64,000 nt of DNA, from NCBI GenBank assembly GCA_963210315.1, contig OY723301.1:1302001-1366000 (forward strand), in the 5' to 3' direction. The notes below the pieces were generated by a model. It saw nothing but the letters and a program-made list of their open reading frames with translations, did not search any database and was not told the origin of the DNA. Below are positions 12,001-23,273 of this stretch, in pieces. Within the stretch, counting starts at the first letter, position 1. Every line of letters begins with the position of its first letter. Both the position numbers and the translations under genes were made by a program. The DNA comes from Rhynchopus euleeides (lineage: Eukaryota > Euglenozoa > Diplonemea > Diplonemida > Diplonemidae).

Positions 12001-15000
12001 GTAGAGGATCACGACGCCGGCGGTGTCATCATCCACGTTGACAACAGTCACATCGACAGGGTTCTTCCCGTTGTAGTCGGGGTCCTGCGAGAGGGCGGCA
12101 GACGTGGTGATCGAGTATGTGATGTCCCCGTCGTCGAGATCGTCGTTCACCCCTGTGACAGTCACCACAGCCTCCATCAAGGTGGCGCTGAGCACAACCG
12201 TCGAGACGTCGATCGTCCCCTCGGTGAGGTCCGTCGATGTCAGCCCGACAGTCACATCATGGGTCGGCTTGGTGTCCAACACCACCTTGAAGGTCGCAGT
12301 CCCTGCGGACATACCCACACCTGCTTCCTCTGTGCGGAGGTTTGCGTCTGCAATGCGGATGCCAGGAACGTTTGTGTCGACGTTGGTGATGTTCACATCC
12401 ACATAGGGCAGCGTGGTGTACAGGATGTCGTTGGGTGCGGCGCTGACAGACACCCGCACCGCAATCACAGGGTTCACATCCTCATCGGTTAGGTCATCCA
12501 CACCGGTCACGGTGATGGTCTGGGGCACGTTCCAGTTGTCCGTTGAGAAGGACAGGCTTGCGGGCATCACCGTCAGCTCTGCTGTGTTCTGTGAGACGAT
12601 CGTGAAGTCCACCGACCCCTGCGGCGTCGCGGGTTTGGTGTCCAGCACAACGGTGAATGTCGTCGTCGTGCCCTGCTCTGTCACAGAGAGGCCGAACAGC
12701 GGCGAGACGGTGAAACCGGCGACATCGTCGTCGAGATTCTCGATCTGCAGCTGGGGGTTGGTCATCCCTGAGTACAGCTGGTCGATGCTCTGGGCAGGCC
12801 CGACGTCCACACCGAACAGCTGCTTCCCATCCGCGACGGAATCGTCCACCCCTGTCACGACGATTGTCTGCGGGTTGCCCCACGACTCGGAGGTGAACCG
12901 CAACGCTGCAGGACGCACCGTCCCCTCCAGGATGTTCGTCGACGAGATGGGGAGCACGACATCAGCCAGGGGCTCGCTCTTCAGTGCGATGGTGTACTCC
13001 ACGGTCTGGCCATCCTCCTTCGTTTGGGTGATGGAGGTGATGTTCGTCTGCCCCGAGATGAAGATCCCTGCAAGGTCGTCGTCGTAGGTGATGCCCTTCA
13101 CCGGGTCGAGGGAGAGCACCGAATATTTCGTGTCCGCCGAAATGACGGGCCCCAGCGACACTGTGTACGGAATGTTCCCATCCTGCACGAAGTCGTTCTT
13201 CCCTGTGACGCGAACCCTCTGCGAGATGTTCCAGTCGGCAACAGTGAAGATTAAGGACCCGGGGCTCACGACAGCCTCGGAGATATCGCCGGACGTACAC
13301 CAGATGGTGACGGTGTCGGTGGGGCGCGTCATGAGAACAACGTCAAAACCGTTGGTCGTCTCAGCCTCTTTGGTGATCAGCTCGTTCGCGGCAGTAACGA
13401 GCTCCGTGTGTGTCGCGTTGTTCACCGGGAGGGTGACCTGGATACCCACAGTGTCGTTGTCAGTGTTGAGCACCTCAAACCCAGGGCTTGTCATCCCGTT
13501 GTACGGCAGGTCATCCGAAGTCACCGGGCCAACGGTGACGTTGTAGGTGATGTCCCCGTCATCCTCCCAATCATCCACACCCAGCACGGTGATTGTCTGC
13601 GGGATATTCCACGTCGTACTTGTGAAGTTCAGCCGGAGGTCGCTGGTCTGGAAGAGGGCGCCACCACCCATAAGCTCACCCTCCGTCGGGTCAGACTTCA
13701 AACGGACGTACACAGTGTTGACAGGCTTTGTCGCCAGGGTCACCGTGACTGTTGCGGACCCCCCGGCCTCAGAGGTGACAATGCCAGTCTGCGGGGTGAC
13801 AACAATGCCTGCAGTGTCCTCGTCAATGTTGACGGCAGCAACCCTCATCCCCTGCGGCAGCCCTGTCTTGTAGTTGATGTCGGTGGTGAGCGTGCTGTCA
13901 ACCTCCAGTATCACTTCGTAGTTGATGTCGCCGTCATCAATGGAGTCGGGGAGGCCGTTGATCTCCACCAGCTGCCTCTGGTTCCAGTTGTTGCTGTCGA
14001 ACTCCAGAGTGGCCCCCTGCTGCACACCAGCCTCTGTCGTGTCGCTCACCGACACCTTGAAGAAGACCTTTGTCCCCACTGCAGGGATCGACGTGAGGGA
14101 CACGTCAAACTTGTCATTCCCACACGACGACCCACAGTTGGAACCTGAACCACCCTTCTCCTTCGTGGTGAGGGTTGAGTTCGGCTGGACCAGAATGCCA
14201 GGGATATCGTCATCCTCGTTCGTCACGGAAACACTGTGCCCGTTGACCCCGTTGTAGTTAGGGTCGGTGGAGACCGAGGTTGCAAGGCGGATGGTGTACA
14301 CGACATCCCCGTCCTGCGCCGTGTCGTCAACGCCTGTCACTGTGATCCTCTGTGGGACGTCCCACGTGACATTCGTGAAGAGCAGCTGCGACATGCCTGG
14401 CGGCAGCGTGCCCTCTGCCAGGTTGCTCGACGAGATCCCGATCGTCACATCCGCCAGAGGCTTCGACATCAACGTCACAGTGAACTGGTCAGTCTTCTGG
14501 TTCCGCTCAGTTGTGACCAGCCCGGACACAGGGGTGACCTTGATATCTGCCCTGTCGTCGTCAATGTTCAGCACCGTCACGCTGCTCCCGCTCATCCCGT
14601 TGTAGTTTGTGTCTGTGGACACGGCAGGCTGCGGCACAATCCTATACGTCTGGTTTCCATCAGCAATGAACTCCTCCGCTCCGGTCACGGTGATGGTCTC
14701 CGGAATCTTCCAGTTCGATGGGGTGAAAACCACAGTGCGGGGCTGCACAGTACCCTCCCGGGAGTCGTCTGACAGCAGTGTGATGGTGACGGTGTCAACA
14801 GGCTTCGACCCGAGGTACATAGTGAACGTCGCAGTCCCACCTGCTTCCGAGGTGACGAGCCCAGATGTCGGGGTGACGATAATGTTAGAGGTGTCGTTAT
14901 CGGCGTTGACAACCTGAACATCGTCGGTGCGGATTCCATCGTAAACAGAGTCGCCGCTGAGCACCACCGCAGTGACGTTGAAGCCGACGTCCCCATCATC

Positions 15001-18000
15001 CACCTCGTCATCCACCCCCGTGACGGTGAAGGTCTGCGGCACATTCCAGTTCCCTGCTGTCCCCGCAGTGAACGTCAGGCGCGCAGGAGACACCTTCCCC
15101 TCCGTTGGGTCCCTGCTGAGCCCCTCGATGTAAACAACGGCTGTGGGCTCAGACGCGAGCACCACAGTGAACTGCTGGGAGGCACCCACCTCAGACACCA
15201 GCAGCCCTGAGATGGGGTTCACCGTGACCGAGGCAGTGTCGTCGTCCTGGTTGGTGAAGATCACGTCATCCGGGTTCATGTTGTTGTAGTTCCCGTCGAA
15301 CGATGCAAATGGGGTGGTCACAACGGTGTACTTCACATCCCCATCGTCAATGAGGTCCTCCACACCGGTGCACGTCACCGTGAACGGAGTTAACCAGTTC
15401 CCAGAGCTGAAGGTGATGGTCCCAGGGCTGACTGTACCCTCCGTACCATCAGTTGTCGTCAGTGTCGTCGTCACCGTCGAGATGGGCTCGCTCTTCAACC
15501 TGATCGTGAAGGTGCCCGTCCCGCCACTCTCTGTTGTCAAGAGGTTGATAGCCGTGATTTCGAATCCCCTAGTGTCATCGTCGATCGAACGCACACTGAT
15601 GTCTGGGGGGTTCAGCCCATTGTACGACACATCAGTGCTGGAAGCCGCGCGGGTCACAATGGTAAAGGTGACATCACCATCGTCGACAGAGTCATCCACA
15701 CCAGTGACGGTGATTGTCTGGGGAACATTCCACGTCGTCGTTGAAAACGTCAGTGTCAGTGCTGTTGGTGCCGGAACACCACCTGCCACGCTCAGAATTC
15801 CTTCTGTCGTGTCGGAAGAGGCGATGGTGAGTGAGACTGGCGCAGTCGGCCTGCTCTGCAGCTCCACGGTGAACTGCGGGCTGGCCCCGCCGCTCTCCTG
15901 CACGGTGAGCTGTGTCGCAGTCGACGGGATGAGCTTGACGAGAATCGCCTTCTCGTCGTCATCAGCGTTGGTCGCCTGCATGGGCTCGGTCTGTGCGCCG
16001 TTAAATTCACCATCAGCACTCGTGGTGACAATGTTAAGGGTGTAATCCGTATCCCCGTCGTCAAAGTCGTCATCCACACCACGCACCGTCACCGTCTGCG
16101 CCTGGCTCCACGTGAGGGGCGAGAAGATCAGGCTCGAAGGGTTGGGGAACCCTTCAGATGTGTCGGTGCTCGTGATGGCGACCGTGACGTCTGCCGTCGG
16201 TGCCCCAACGAGTACCACGGTGAAGGATGCGGTGCCGCCCCCCTCCGTGGTGCGGAGTTTGGTGGTTGTGGGGTCGGGGGTGACGGTGATGCCGACGCAG
16301 CAGGTCTGGTCGTTGCAGCTAGTGAGGTCCAGCGTGGTGCACTGCACCAGAGAGGGCGTCTGACGAATGCGGTACCGTGAGGGGCAGGTGTAGAACCCGC
16401 ACGACGCCCAACACGTGTGCGTCCACCTCATCAGTGCAGAGTCAAAGTTGACAGCGGGTGATGCGATGTACCCCGTGTTGCATGTGCAGGCACCTGGCGT
16501 ATGTGCGTTGGTCGGGCAGGCGATAGCATTGCACTTTAAGTCAGACCAAGTGAGGGTCGCTCCCTCACAGTTGGACACGCACGGGGCCACAGAGCACTGA
16601 AACCCCGTCCGGCATGTCACAACCGCGCTCTGCCCAGCGACGCCTGCGGTGGCGCCGGCAGGTGTGGCTGCGTTCTGCACAAGGAGGTCCTGGGGGCAGG
16701 GCTGGCCATCGCAGGTCGGCACATCGAAGGCACCTGCCGGGAGGCACGTCGCGCTGCCCCTCGATGCCTGGAACCCTGGCTGGCAGACGATCGTGATGGT
16801 GTCGCCGGTGTTGCCGTTCAGCGACCCCGTCGCACTGTAGGACACAGAGTTGGGCACCTGAGACGCAGTGCACGAGTCGGCTGTGCACTGCCCTGTCCAC
16901 GAGGCGCCTGTCCAAACGGGGGTACCACTGTACCCTGTGCCACAGACACACTGGCCTGCAGTGACGGTGCGGATCCCGTTGATCGGGCAATCCACCAGCG
17001 TGCATGTCGCGGCCGCAACGGAGAACCCACCGGCGGCATTGCAGACGAGCGCGATGGACGTGGTGCCCGTCAGGATGAACCCGTTGTTGCATGTAGGGGT
17101 GCACGTCTGCCCAGTCACAAGGTTCAGGCAGGGGGTGTACGATGCGGCGTTCGGATCGGCATCAGTCGGTGCCGTGCATGTGTTGGCCGTGCAGGTGACC
17201 CCAGTGGCATCGTAGCCATCTGCCTCACAAACGAGGGCGAAGGCTGCACCCTGCAAAGTGTAGCCGGTGTTGCACACCGGTGTGCAGGTCCCAGCGGTAT
17301 TCTGAACGTTGCAACTCGAGTAGTCTGCGTTGATATCTGCCGCTGTCTTGGGGCCTGCAGAGCAGGAGATGGCTGGGCACACCAGGGAGGACGGGTACTC
17401 AGTTGCGGCAAGAGGCGGGCACACCAGCACCTGGGATGTGATGGACGCCTGGTAGCCAGGGTCGCACGACACGCCACAAGTCTGCCCCGACACCAGGTTA
17501 GTGCACGAGGTGAAGACAGCGTTGGGAATGGTTGTCGGGGCTGTGGTGCAGGTGTTGGGGGTGCAGCACGTCGCCGTGTTGCAGCTCGCCACGGATGCCG
17601 CCGAGCACCTCGTTGTTGCAGCCGCGGCAACAGCGACGTAACCTGTCGGGCAGGTGAAAAGATTGCATGTCGGACGGCACTCATGCACCCACTTGTTGTT
17701 GGCACGGTCCCACTCCTCAGCAGCCCTGTCGATGAGGTAGTTGGCAGCGCAGCCGGCACACTTAACACCGACAGCGGCCGCAACATCTGTCACAGGGTTA
17801 ACGGAGTTGTCTGGGCATGGGGCCGCTGTGCAGGTCAGCGCCACGCCACTAGGGAAGGTGTTCGTCGGACTGCACACAAGAGGCAGCGACGCAGACCCAG
17901 TCCCACCGGCGATGTGCCCGATAGCACAGTACACAGTGCAAGTCTCGGCTGTTTTCCGCGACAAGCAGTCTGCGTAGTCGTTCACTGCGACCACCGGATT

Positions 18001-19234
18001 AGGGGTCAAACAGGTCTGTGGGTTGCACGTGTGGGTCCACCTCCCCTCCGCCGCGGACCACGCAGGGGTGCCAGTGTAGCCGAGGGCAGTGTCACAGAGA
18101 CAGGTACTAGGGTTAGCAGCGACAGTAAAGGCAGGGCACGGAGCTTCGCCACACGCCGCACTGGCACTCGCAGCAGTGAACGACGGCATCGCAGCAGCAC
18201 CCGTGCACACCAGGGCGAAGGGGCTGCCGAGCGAGACAGAGTAGCCGTCAGCACAGGTGGGGCTGCAGAGGTCTCCGGTCTTCAGGGGTGTACACGGGTT
18301 GAAGTTCGCCACGCTCGTCACCCCCGCAGGGGCGTTGGTGCAATCCATAGGCTGGCAGCGCACAGCACTCGCATCAAACTGCCCGTTTGCTTCGCACACA
18401 AGAGCGAGCTGCTGCGGTGCCATTGCCACTGTGGGAAGCTCGTAGCCGGTGTTGCAAACCACCAAGCATGTGGTCGCTGTTGCTGTGTTGCATGCAGCAT
18501 AGCTCGCGGCATTGGGGTCGGCGGTTGCTGGAGTGGGCACCCCGTTACAGGTGAGGGCAGTGCACGTGTGGATGAACTCGGTCACCATCGTCATCGCGTT
18601 GACGCCGACAGTAGGAACCCCCGAATACCCAGGGTTGCAGGAACAGTCACCGTCGATGCCGTTGGAGTTAAGCACAGTCGCAGGACACGACACAGGCTTG
18701 CACACCACACCGGATGCGTCGAACTGCCGCGAGGGCTGCACGCATGCCAGGGCGAACCCCGCGGCGGGGTCAGGGAGATATCCAGACTTGCAGGTGGGCA
18801 CGCAAATGTTACCACTCACACTCGTCGCTGTCATACACGATGCGTACCCGTTGGTTGCAGCATTGGGGTCGGCAGTGGTGGGGCCGCCATCGCACTTATT
18901 ACCATCGCAGCACTTCGCAGTGTTTGTCGCGTCGTTCGCAGTGCAGGAGGTGGAGGTGGGGACGCACGCCTGGCACGTCGCACCGCCGTTGCAGCAGGAG
19001 CACTGGATGGAAGCAGGGGAGCTCTTCGAGGTGAACCCGTCGGGGCACACGTAAGACCCGCAGTCTGATGGGGAGTGGGGTGGGAGTGGATGGCCGCCTC
19101 ACGTGGTCGACTTCCACCTAACAAAGCAAGCTGGCAGCAACAAGGCGGCACACCCCACGGAGGCAAGACATACCAATCGCGGCAAGTGCAACATGCACTG
19201 CCAGCGACAGCCCGAGCCAGCGGAGACACATCAT
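1..19234 (-). CDS. Giant secreted Calx-beta / EGF-repeat protein (3' end outside window)
   Basis: Probably a giant extracellular or cell-surface adhesion-type protein. Exons read from frame continuity: 19234-19174, 19064-2095, 1979-942, 662-456 and 284 to the left edge; introns of 109, 115, 279 and 171 nt all start GTATG. The first intron is phase 1, the other three phase 0, and exon lengths keep frame. Exon 1 gives a signal peptide (MMCLRWLGLSLAVHVALAA) and the split Asp codon joins to CGSYVCPDGF. Approximate residues: 22-940 Cys-rich with sushi-like modules and three copies of a CxxYxCPxGY...CC module; 945-2900 sixteen Calx-beta-like repeats with DDGD and NxDDD signatures; 2903-6005 about 60 EGF-like modules; from 6024 an unrecognised roughly 95-residue domain, then another Cys-rich module. 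More than 6,180 residues are encoded. No transmembrane segment is seen, but the C-terminus is missing. The 16.97-kb exon without a stop argues strongly against a pseudogene. The exact biological role is unknown. Confidence 0.9.
995..10420 (-). repeat. Array of about 60 EGF-like modules within the giant gene
   Basis: Modules of about 42 residues follow the pattern (D/G)EC-x6-C-x3-GQxC-x-DP-x(4-8)-GDWxCxC-x(7-9)-A-x-C. I counted about 54 in the large exon and six in the next. Those beginning DEC usually have the longer DPN.SP.S.GDW loop. Those beginning GEC usually have a shorter loop and CVxPxxG. The two types largely alternate, so the ancestral amplified unit was probably a pair. The Asp before the first Cys and acidic loop residues are compatible with Ca binding, but the full cbEGF consensus (DxDEC) is absent in most modules. 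Confidence 0.85.
10425..16300 (-). repeat. Array of 16 Calx-beta-like repeats within the giant gene
   Basis: Each unit is about 120-130 residues. It opens like V.P.SGL.TSEAGG.A.F.V.L and continues through S.D..EG...P..L.F....W..PQTITVTGVDD, then DDGD...Y.V, then D..YNG and closes on a NxDDD linker into the next unit. This is the Calx-beta layout of a beta-sandwich with acidic Ca-binding loops, known from Na/Ca exchangers, integrin beta-4 and many bacterial and protist adhesins. I counted sixteen openings by eye. Units are diverged at residue level, so the array is old rather than a recent tandem expansion. Confidence 0.85.
11095..11279 (-). other. Fibronectin type II-like module inside one Calx-beta repeat
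   Basis: Between the first strand of the fifteenth Calx-beta-like unit and its TTEGG motif there is a roughly 60-residue Cys-rich insert. It contains CIFPFVYKGRTYTSC, then a Gly-Trp-Cys motif and later Cys residues. The order C-x-FPF-x-Y-x-G-x-x-Y-x-x-C...GWC is the hallmark of the fibronectin type II (kringle-related) fold, which often binds collagen or glycans. It occurs once in the visible protein. Confidence 0.8.
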
Positions 19235-20393
19235 AGTGCCTGGACTCCCGCCCCGGAACGGGGGGCAGTAGCACACCTGCAGTGGTACGCGCCTGTAGAG
19301 TCGCGGTAGTCCCGGGGGACCTGTGTATCGGCACGTCTGATGTGTCCTGGCAGGGTGTGCGTGTGAAGGGATCGCAGGGGGTGACACACAAACCAACGGC
19401 GGCGTCATCGCCTGACTCGGAGGGGCAGCCTCAGGTTGCACACTGGACGATGTGACACACAAGCACTAATTGAAAGAAGCAAACCCTGTATGCAAAACAA
19501 TCGTATGGCTGGGAGTGCGGGAGATGGCAGTGGTGGGCGGGTGTGCTGCGGGGGGAGACGTTCGGAAGAAGATGGACAGTCTTCGCTGCCGCAAGGAGCT
19601 GTATGGTGCACAGGGCACACCAAACCGGGCGGTACAGTGCGGAGACGGTGCTTACACGCGTCCACTGCACTAGGCGCCGGATGTGGGTGCACACGAACCA
19701 TTGATACTCGAGACTCAAATCACACGTTGACGACACGAAACACCTCCTCGCAGATGTTGGGAAGGAAGGTGGTCTCATGTTCACGCATGTGCTCACGTTT
19801 TCGCGGATGGGTGGCTCAACACACTGCCTCTCTGACGACACCGCAGGCCCGGAAGGTAAGGGCACTGTGCAGTAGTCGTCAGCGCTGCTGCGACTAGAAA
19901 CCTAGAAGCCTGCAATGAGCCTCACAAACCACACGGTGTTCGGTCACCCGACACATGATATCAAGAATCACAAACAGCCAAAATGAAAACCAACAAAGCA
20001 ACGCGCCACGTGGCCCCGCACAAGGCACAGCACAAGGCTGTGCCCCTGGACTATGCGGTGACGGCAAGACACCACCCCGCCGCCGACGGACAGAGCCGCC
20101 AGCAGCGTTGATGTGGGTGGTGGAATGCGTCCCGATTCTACCCGGCAGGATCACACGTGACAGCAGCAGAAACAAATCACAAAGCAAAAATCAAAAAAGC
20201 AAAGCACCGTCAGACAACTCCGCAATTACCATCGGAGACACACATGCAGTGTGTGGACATGCATGTGGAGGTGCTACGCACACAGTGGAGATCGCATCAA
20301 GAGAGGTGCTCCTGTGCTCCTGTGCATCTGCACTGCAACAACAATACTCACACATGGCTGTGCATGTGGCTGAAGGGCATCACCACCTGCGGG
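19235..20393. other. Intergenic spacer between giant gene and paralogue 2A
   Basis: No coding sequence seen. A pyrimidine-rich AG at 19278-19277 lies 42 nt upstream of the giant gene's ATG and could be a trans-splice acceptor. From 19571 onward the sequence is the start of duplication copy A. Confidence 0.6.
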
Positions 20394-21782
20394 CTACTTC
20401 GTCTTCGCCTTGCACGTGATGGTGGTGCAGCACATCGTCTCGCGCTTGCACACCCCAGACTTGAAGTCTGCGTCGGTGCATGCCGAAGCCGCAACCTCGG
20501 CGAACCCATCCCCGCACGCCGGGATCGCAAGGCAGCAGATCAGGTCGTCCTTGATGCACTTCCCAATCCCGGGAACCTCCTCCACGCACTTGTACCCCTG
20601 CAGGCAGGTGGTGGCCGCACACGGGGCTGCCGAGGGCACGCACTCGCCACGCCCCTGGTCGTCCTCAAGGCACGTGAACCCGAGCGAGCAGCGGATCACC
20701 TCACACCCGACCACCGGCGCGTCCTTGATGCACTTCCCAATCCCGGGAACCTCCTCCACGCACTTGTACCCCTGCAGGCAGGTGGTGGCCGCACACGGGG
20801 CTGCCGAGGGCACGCACTCGCCACGCCCCTGGTCGTCCTCAAGGCACGTGAACCCGATTGAGCAGCGGATCACCTCACACCCGACAACCGGCGGGGAAGG
20901 GACAGGAGTGGGCTCGTCCTTAACGCACTTGCCAATCCCGGGAACCTCCTCCACGCACTTGTACCCCTGCAGGCAGGTGGTGGCCGCACACGGGGCTGCC
21001 GAGGGCACGCACTCGCCACGCCCCTGTTCGTCCTCAAGGCACGTGAACCCGAGCGAGCAGCGGATCACCTCACACCCCACCACCGGCGCGTCCTTGATAC
21101 ACTTCCCCACCCCGGGAACCTCCTCCACGCACTTGTACCCCTGCAGGCACGTCATCGCCGCACACGGGGCTGTCGAGGGCACGCACGCCCCGCGCCCCTG
21201 GTCGTCCTCAAGGCACGTGAACCCGATCGAGCAGCGGATCACCTCGCACCCGACCACCGGCGCGTCCTTGATGCACTTCCCAATCCCGGGAACCTCCTCC
21301 ACGCACTTGTACCCCTTCAGGCAGGTGGTGGCCGCACACGGAGCCGCCGAGGGCACGCACTCGCCACGCCCCTGGTCGTCCTCAAGGCACGTGAACCCGA
21401 GCGAGCAGCGGATCACCTCACACCCGACCACCGGCGGGGAAGGGACAGGCGTGTGCCTGGCACGGCGGCAGTAGCCCCACCCGAACACCTCGCGGCACTC
21501 GTACCCTGCACGGCACTGCACCACGGCACACCCACGGGGCAGCAGCCACGGCGGCAGGCACACCCCCAGGTCCCCGATCGCAACGCACTGCGTCCCCTGC
21601 AGGCACGTCACCGCCGCACACGGGTTCGTGGTGGTGTCCACGCAGTGCGCCACACCGTCCTCCTCCACGCACGCCCACCCCTGCAGGCACGTTGTGGCCG
21701 CACACCCGGCAGTGGGTCCCGGCAGCTGTGCGTTGGCCCCGGCCCACGCTACAGCAGCAGCAAGTGCGATACGGCTAAGCAT
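20394..21782 (-). CDS. Secreted Cys-rich repeat protein, paralogue 2A (462 aa)
   Basis: Starts at MLSRIALAAAVAWAGANA, a clear signal peptide; the ATG is 8 nt below an AG at 21792-21791. The mature part begins with two degenerate Cys modules. It then has five copies of a 58-residue unit whose eight Cys form two half-units of C-x4-C-x5-C-x9-C (for example GCEVIRCSLGFTCLEDDQG), reminiscent of EB-type Cys modules. Two units are preceded by a Pro-rich TPVPSP linker. A distinct C-terminus follows (DLICCLAIPACGDGF ... CCTTITCKAKTK). Near-identical to 2B except that 2B has three units; 116 residues equals exactly two units. The frame upstream is open all the way into gene 1A, but the signal peptide makes an independent start much more likely. 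Function unknown, probably secreted or surface-bound. Confidence 0.85.
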   Translation of the reverse strand: MLSRIALAAAVAWAGANAQLPGPTAGCAATTCLQGWACVEEDGVAHCVDTTTNPCAAVTCLQGTQCVAIGDLGVCLPPWLLPRGCAVVQCRAGYECREVFGWGYCRRARHTPVPSPPVVGCEVIRCSLGFTCLEDDQGRGECVPSAAPCAATTCLKGYKCVEEVPGIGKCIKDAPVVGCEVIRCSIGFTCLEDDQGRGACVPSTAPCAAMTCLQGYKCVEEVPGVGKCIKDAPVVGCEVIRCSLGFTCLEDEQGRGECVPSAAPCAATTCLQGYKCVEEVPGIGKCVKDEPTPVPSPPVVGCEVIRCSIGFTCLEDDQGRGECVPSAAPCAATTCLQGYKCVEEVPGIGKCIKDAPVVGCEVIRCSLGFTCLEDDQGRGECVPSAAPCAATTCLQGYKCVEEVPGIGKCIKDDLICCLAIPACGDGFAEVAASACTDADFKSGVCKRETMCCTTITCKAKTK

Positions 21783-22485
21783 TGTGTGTGCTGGGTGCGT
21801 GTGCGTGGCTCTCTGCATGTGGATGCGGTGGGTGCGTGTGTGGGCGCTGCCTGCAGTGGAGCAGCAGAAAGGGGTGTGGGTAGGCAGGTAGTTGGGTAGG
21901 CAGGTGGGTGGGTGGGGGTGTGCTGCACGGGGTGTCGAATGTTTTAACCAGCAGGTGGTGCGGCCCGTCCGCCGTGTAGTGCTCAGAGGGCACGCACCTG
22001 CACCGCAGAATACATCGCAAGATGCCAAGCCCGTTGCAGGCTGCACTGGCAGGAAGAGAGAGGGAGAGAGGGAGTGTCGTGTCAGGCAAGGCGGGATCAC
22101 ATCACCGTGTCCCGCCAGGACAAAGCGAGGGCTGCAGGCAGCAGTGCACTGCTGCACACTGCCAGCAGCGGTGGCATAGCAAAACAGCAAAACAGCAAAG
22201 AGGAAAAGATGCAAATCATCAAGTGTCACGGATGCATGGATGCATCGGGATACGGTGTACGAGTGTGCGAGGCACAGCAGGCAGCGCAGAAGCATCAAGC
22301 TTGGCTGCAGGGATGAGGCTCCAGCACCGGGTTGGTGCGGGAGACAGACACAGGAGCAGAACAGGGGCAGAGGCAGGGTCACCGGGTGTGGTGTTCGCAT
22401 TGGCACCGTGCACATGAGCATGCAGGTGTAGGTGTTCTGGAGTGCAACAGCACGCGGTGTGCTGCAGACACACGACTGGCAACAT
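21783..22485. other. Spacer between paralogues 1A and 2A
   Basis: Contains CA/TG-rich simple sequence, a GTAGGCAGGT-type short repeat near 21880-21910 and a short AGCAAAAC tandem near 22180-22195 with one unit more than copy B. No gene supported, although the minus-strand frame shared with both flanking genes has no stop here. Confidence 0.5.
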
Positions 22486-23273
22486 CTACGGGCTGCCAAA
22501 CGGGCCGTCGCCTGCCGGGCGCATCTCCAGCCCCTGCCACGGGCACTCCGGGCACAGGGCGGCAGGGCGTGGGGCCACGGCCCGGTCTGCGCCTTGCAGT
22601 CCTGCGCGTGGCACCGCTGTGCCACAGCATCCCACTTGCAGCGCCCGTCCAGCACCGCCTGGCACGGCCCCGCAGTCATGTGCTGCGTGCAGTCCACCGC
22701 CAACGCGTCAATCCCGAACACCAGGAACTCCGCCTTCTCGGCCCCGGGGATCGTGATGGTGGTGGACTCCCCGCGCGCCAGCTGCTTCCGGAAACCAGCC
22801 ATCGGGTGCACGAAGCTCGTCCCGGCCACACCCGTCACCATGTGCGGCGCGCACCGGCTCCGCTCCCACCCAGGTGTCACCTCCAGCAGCCCGGGCACAC
22901 CGCCCTGGTACTTCGCTGCGCAGGCGAGCGGGCACGAGTAGAAGAAGACCCACGCCTCGCACACGTCCTGCACGGCCGCCGTGTTGGGGCACGTGAACTC
23001 CACATCCACCCCCACAGGCACCTGCCACTGCGGGATTGTGAGCGGCAGCAGCTCCAGGAAGATCGGCGGCGACCGCAGCTGCGACCCCGTCAGGTCCGGC
23101 CACGCGTCCACCCCGTCCGACATCAGCGCCACGTTGAGGCTGGCAACCGGCCCCACCACCACCGAGTCGGACCTCAGCTCCCCCGCATTTGCCACATGGA
23201 TCGTGTTGGAGGGTGGAGGGGGGCGACGCAACGCACAGAGTGACGCCGCCACAGCAAGGAACAGTGCAGACAT
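22486..23273 (-). CDS. Secreted Cys-containing protein, paralogue 1A; C-terminal frame shifted relative to 1B
   Basis: Start chosen at 23273 because MSALFLAVAASLCALRR reads as a signal peptide; an in-frame ATG lies 31 codons upstream. Residues 1-236 are nearly identical to 1B: a predicted extracellular beta-rich region, then a Cys cluster (CTQHMTAGPCQAVLDGRCKW). After GPWPHA copy A lacks 7 bp present in B, so the two copies read different frames. In A the B-type frame meets a TAG at 22488-22486, just after a stretch encoding CPECPWQGLEMRPAGDGPFG. That looks like the ancestral C-terminus of a protein of about 264 residues. As it stands, A's own frame reads on without a stop through the spacer into gene 2A. 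Family unknown. Confidence 0.65.

Noticed and set aside
8062-12492. 1,476-codon plus-strand frame
   Set aside because: Exactly opposite the EGF and Calx-beta coding sequence, no domain signature, Ala/Val/Gly/Arg composition typical of antisense GC-rich repeats.
17683-19068. 461-codon plus-strand frame
   Set aside because: Antisense to the Cys-rich N-terminal part of the giant gene; no protein features of its own.
22332-23243. Long plus-strand frames opposite paralogue 1A (and 30013-31038 opposite 1B)
   Set aside because: Shadows of the minus-strand secreted proteins; the duplicates differ in ways that preserve the minus-strand product instead.
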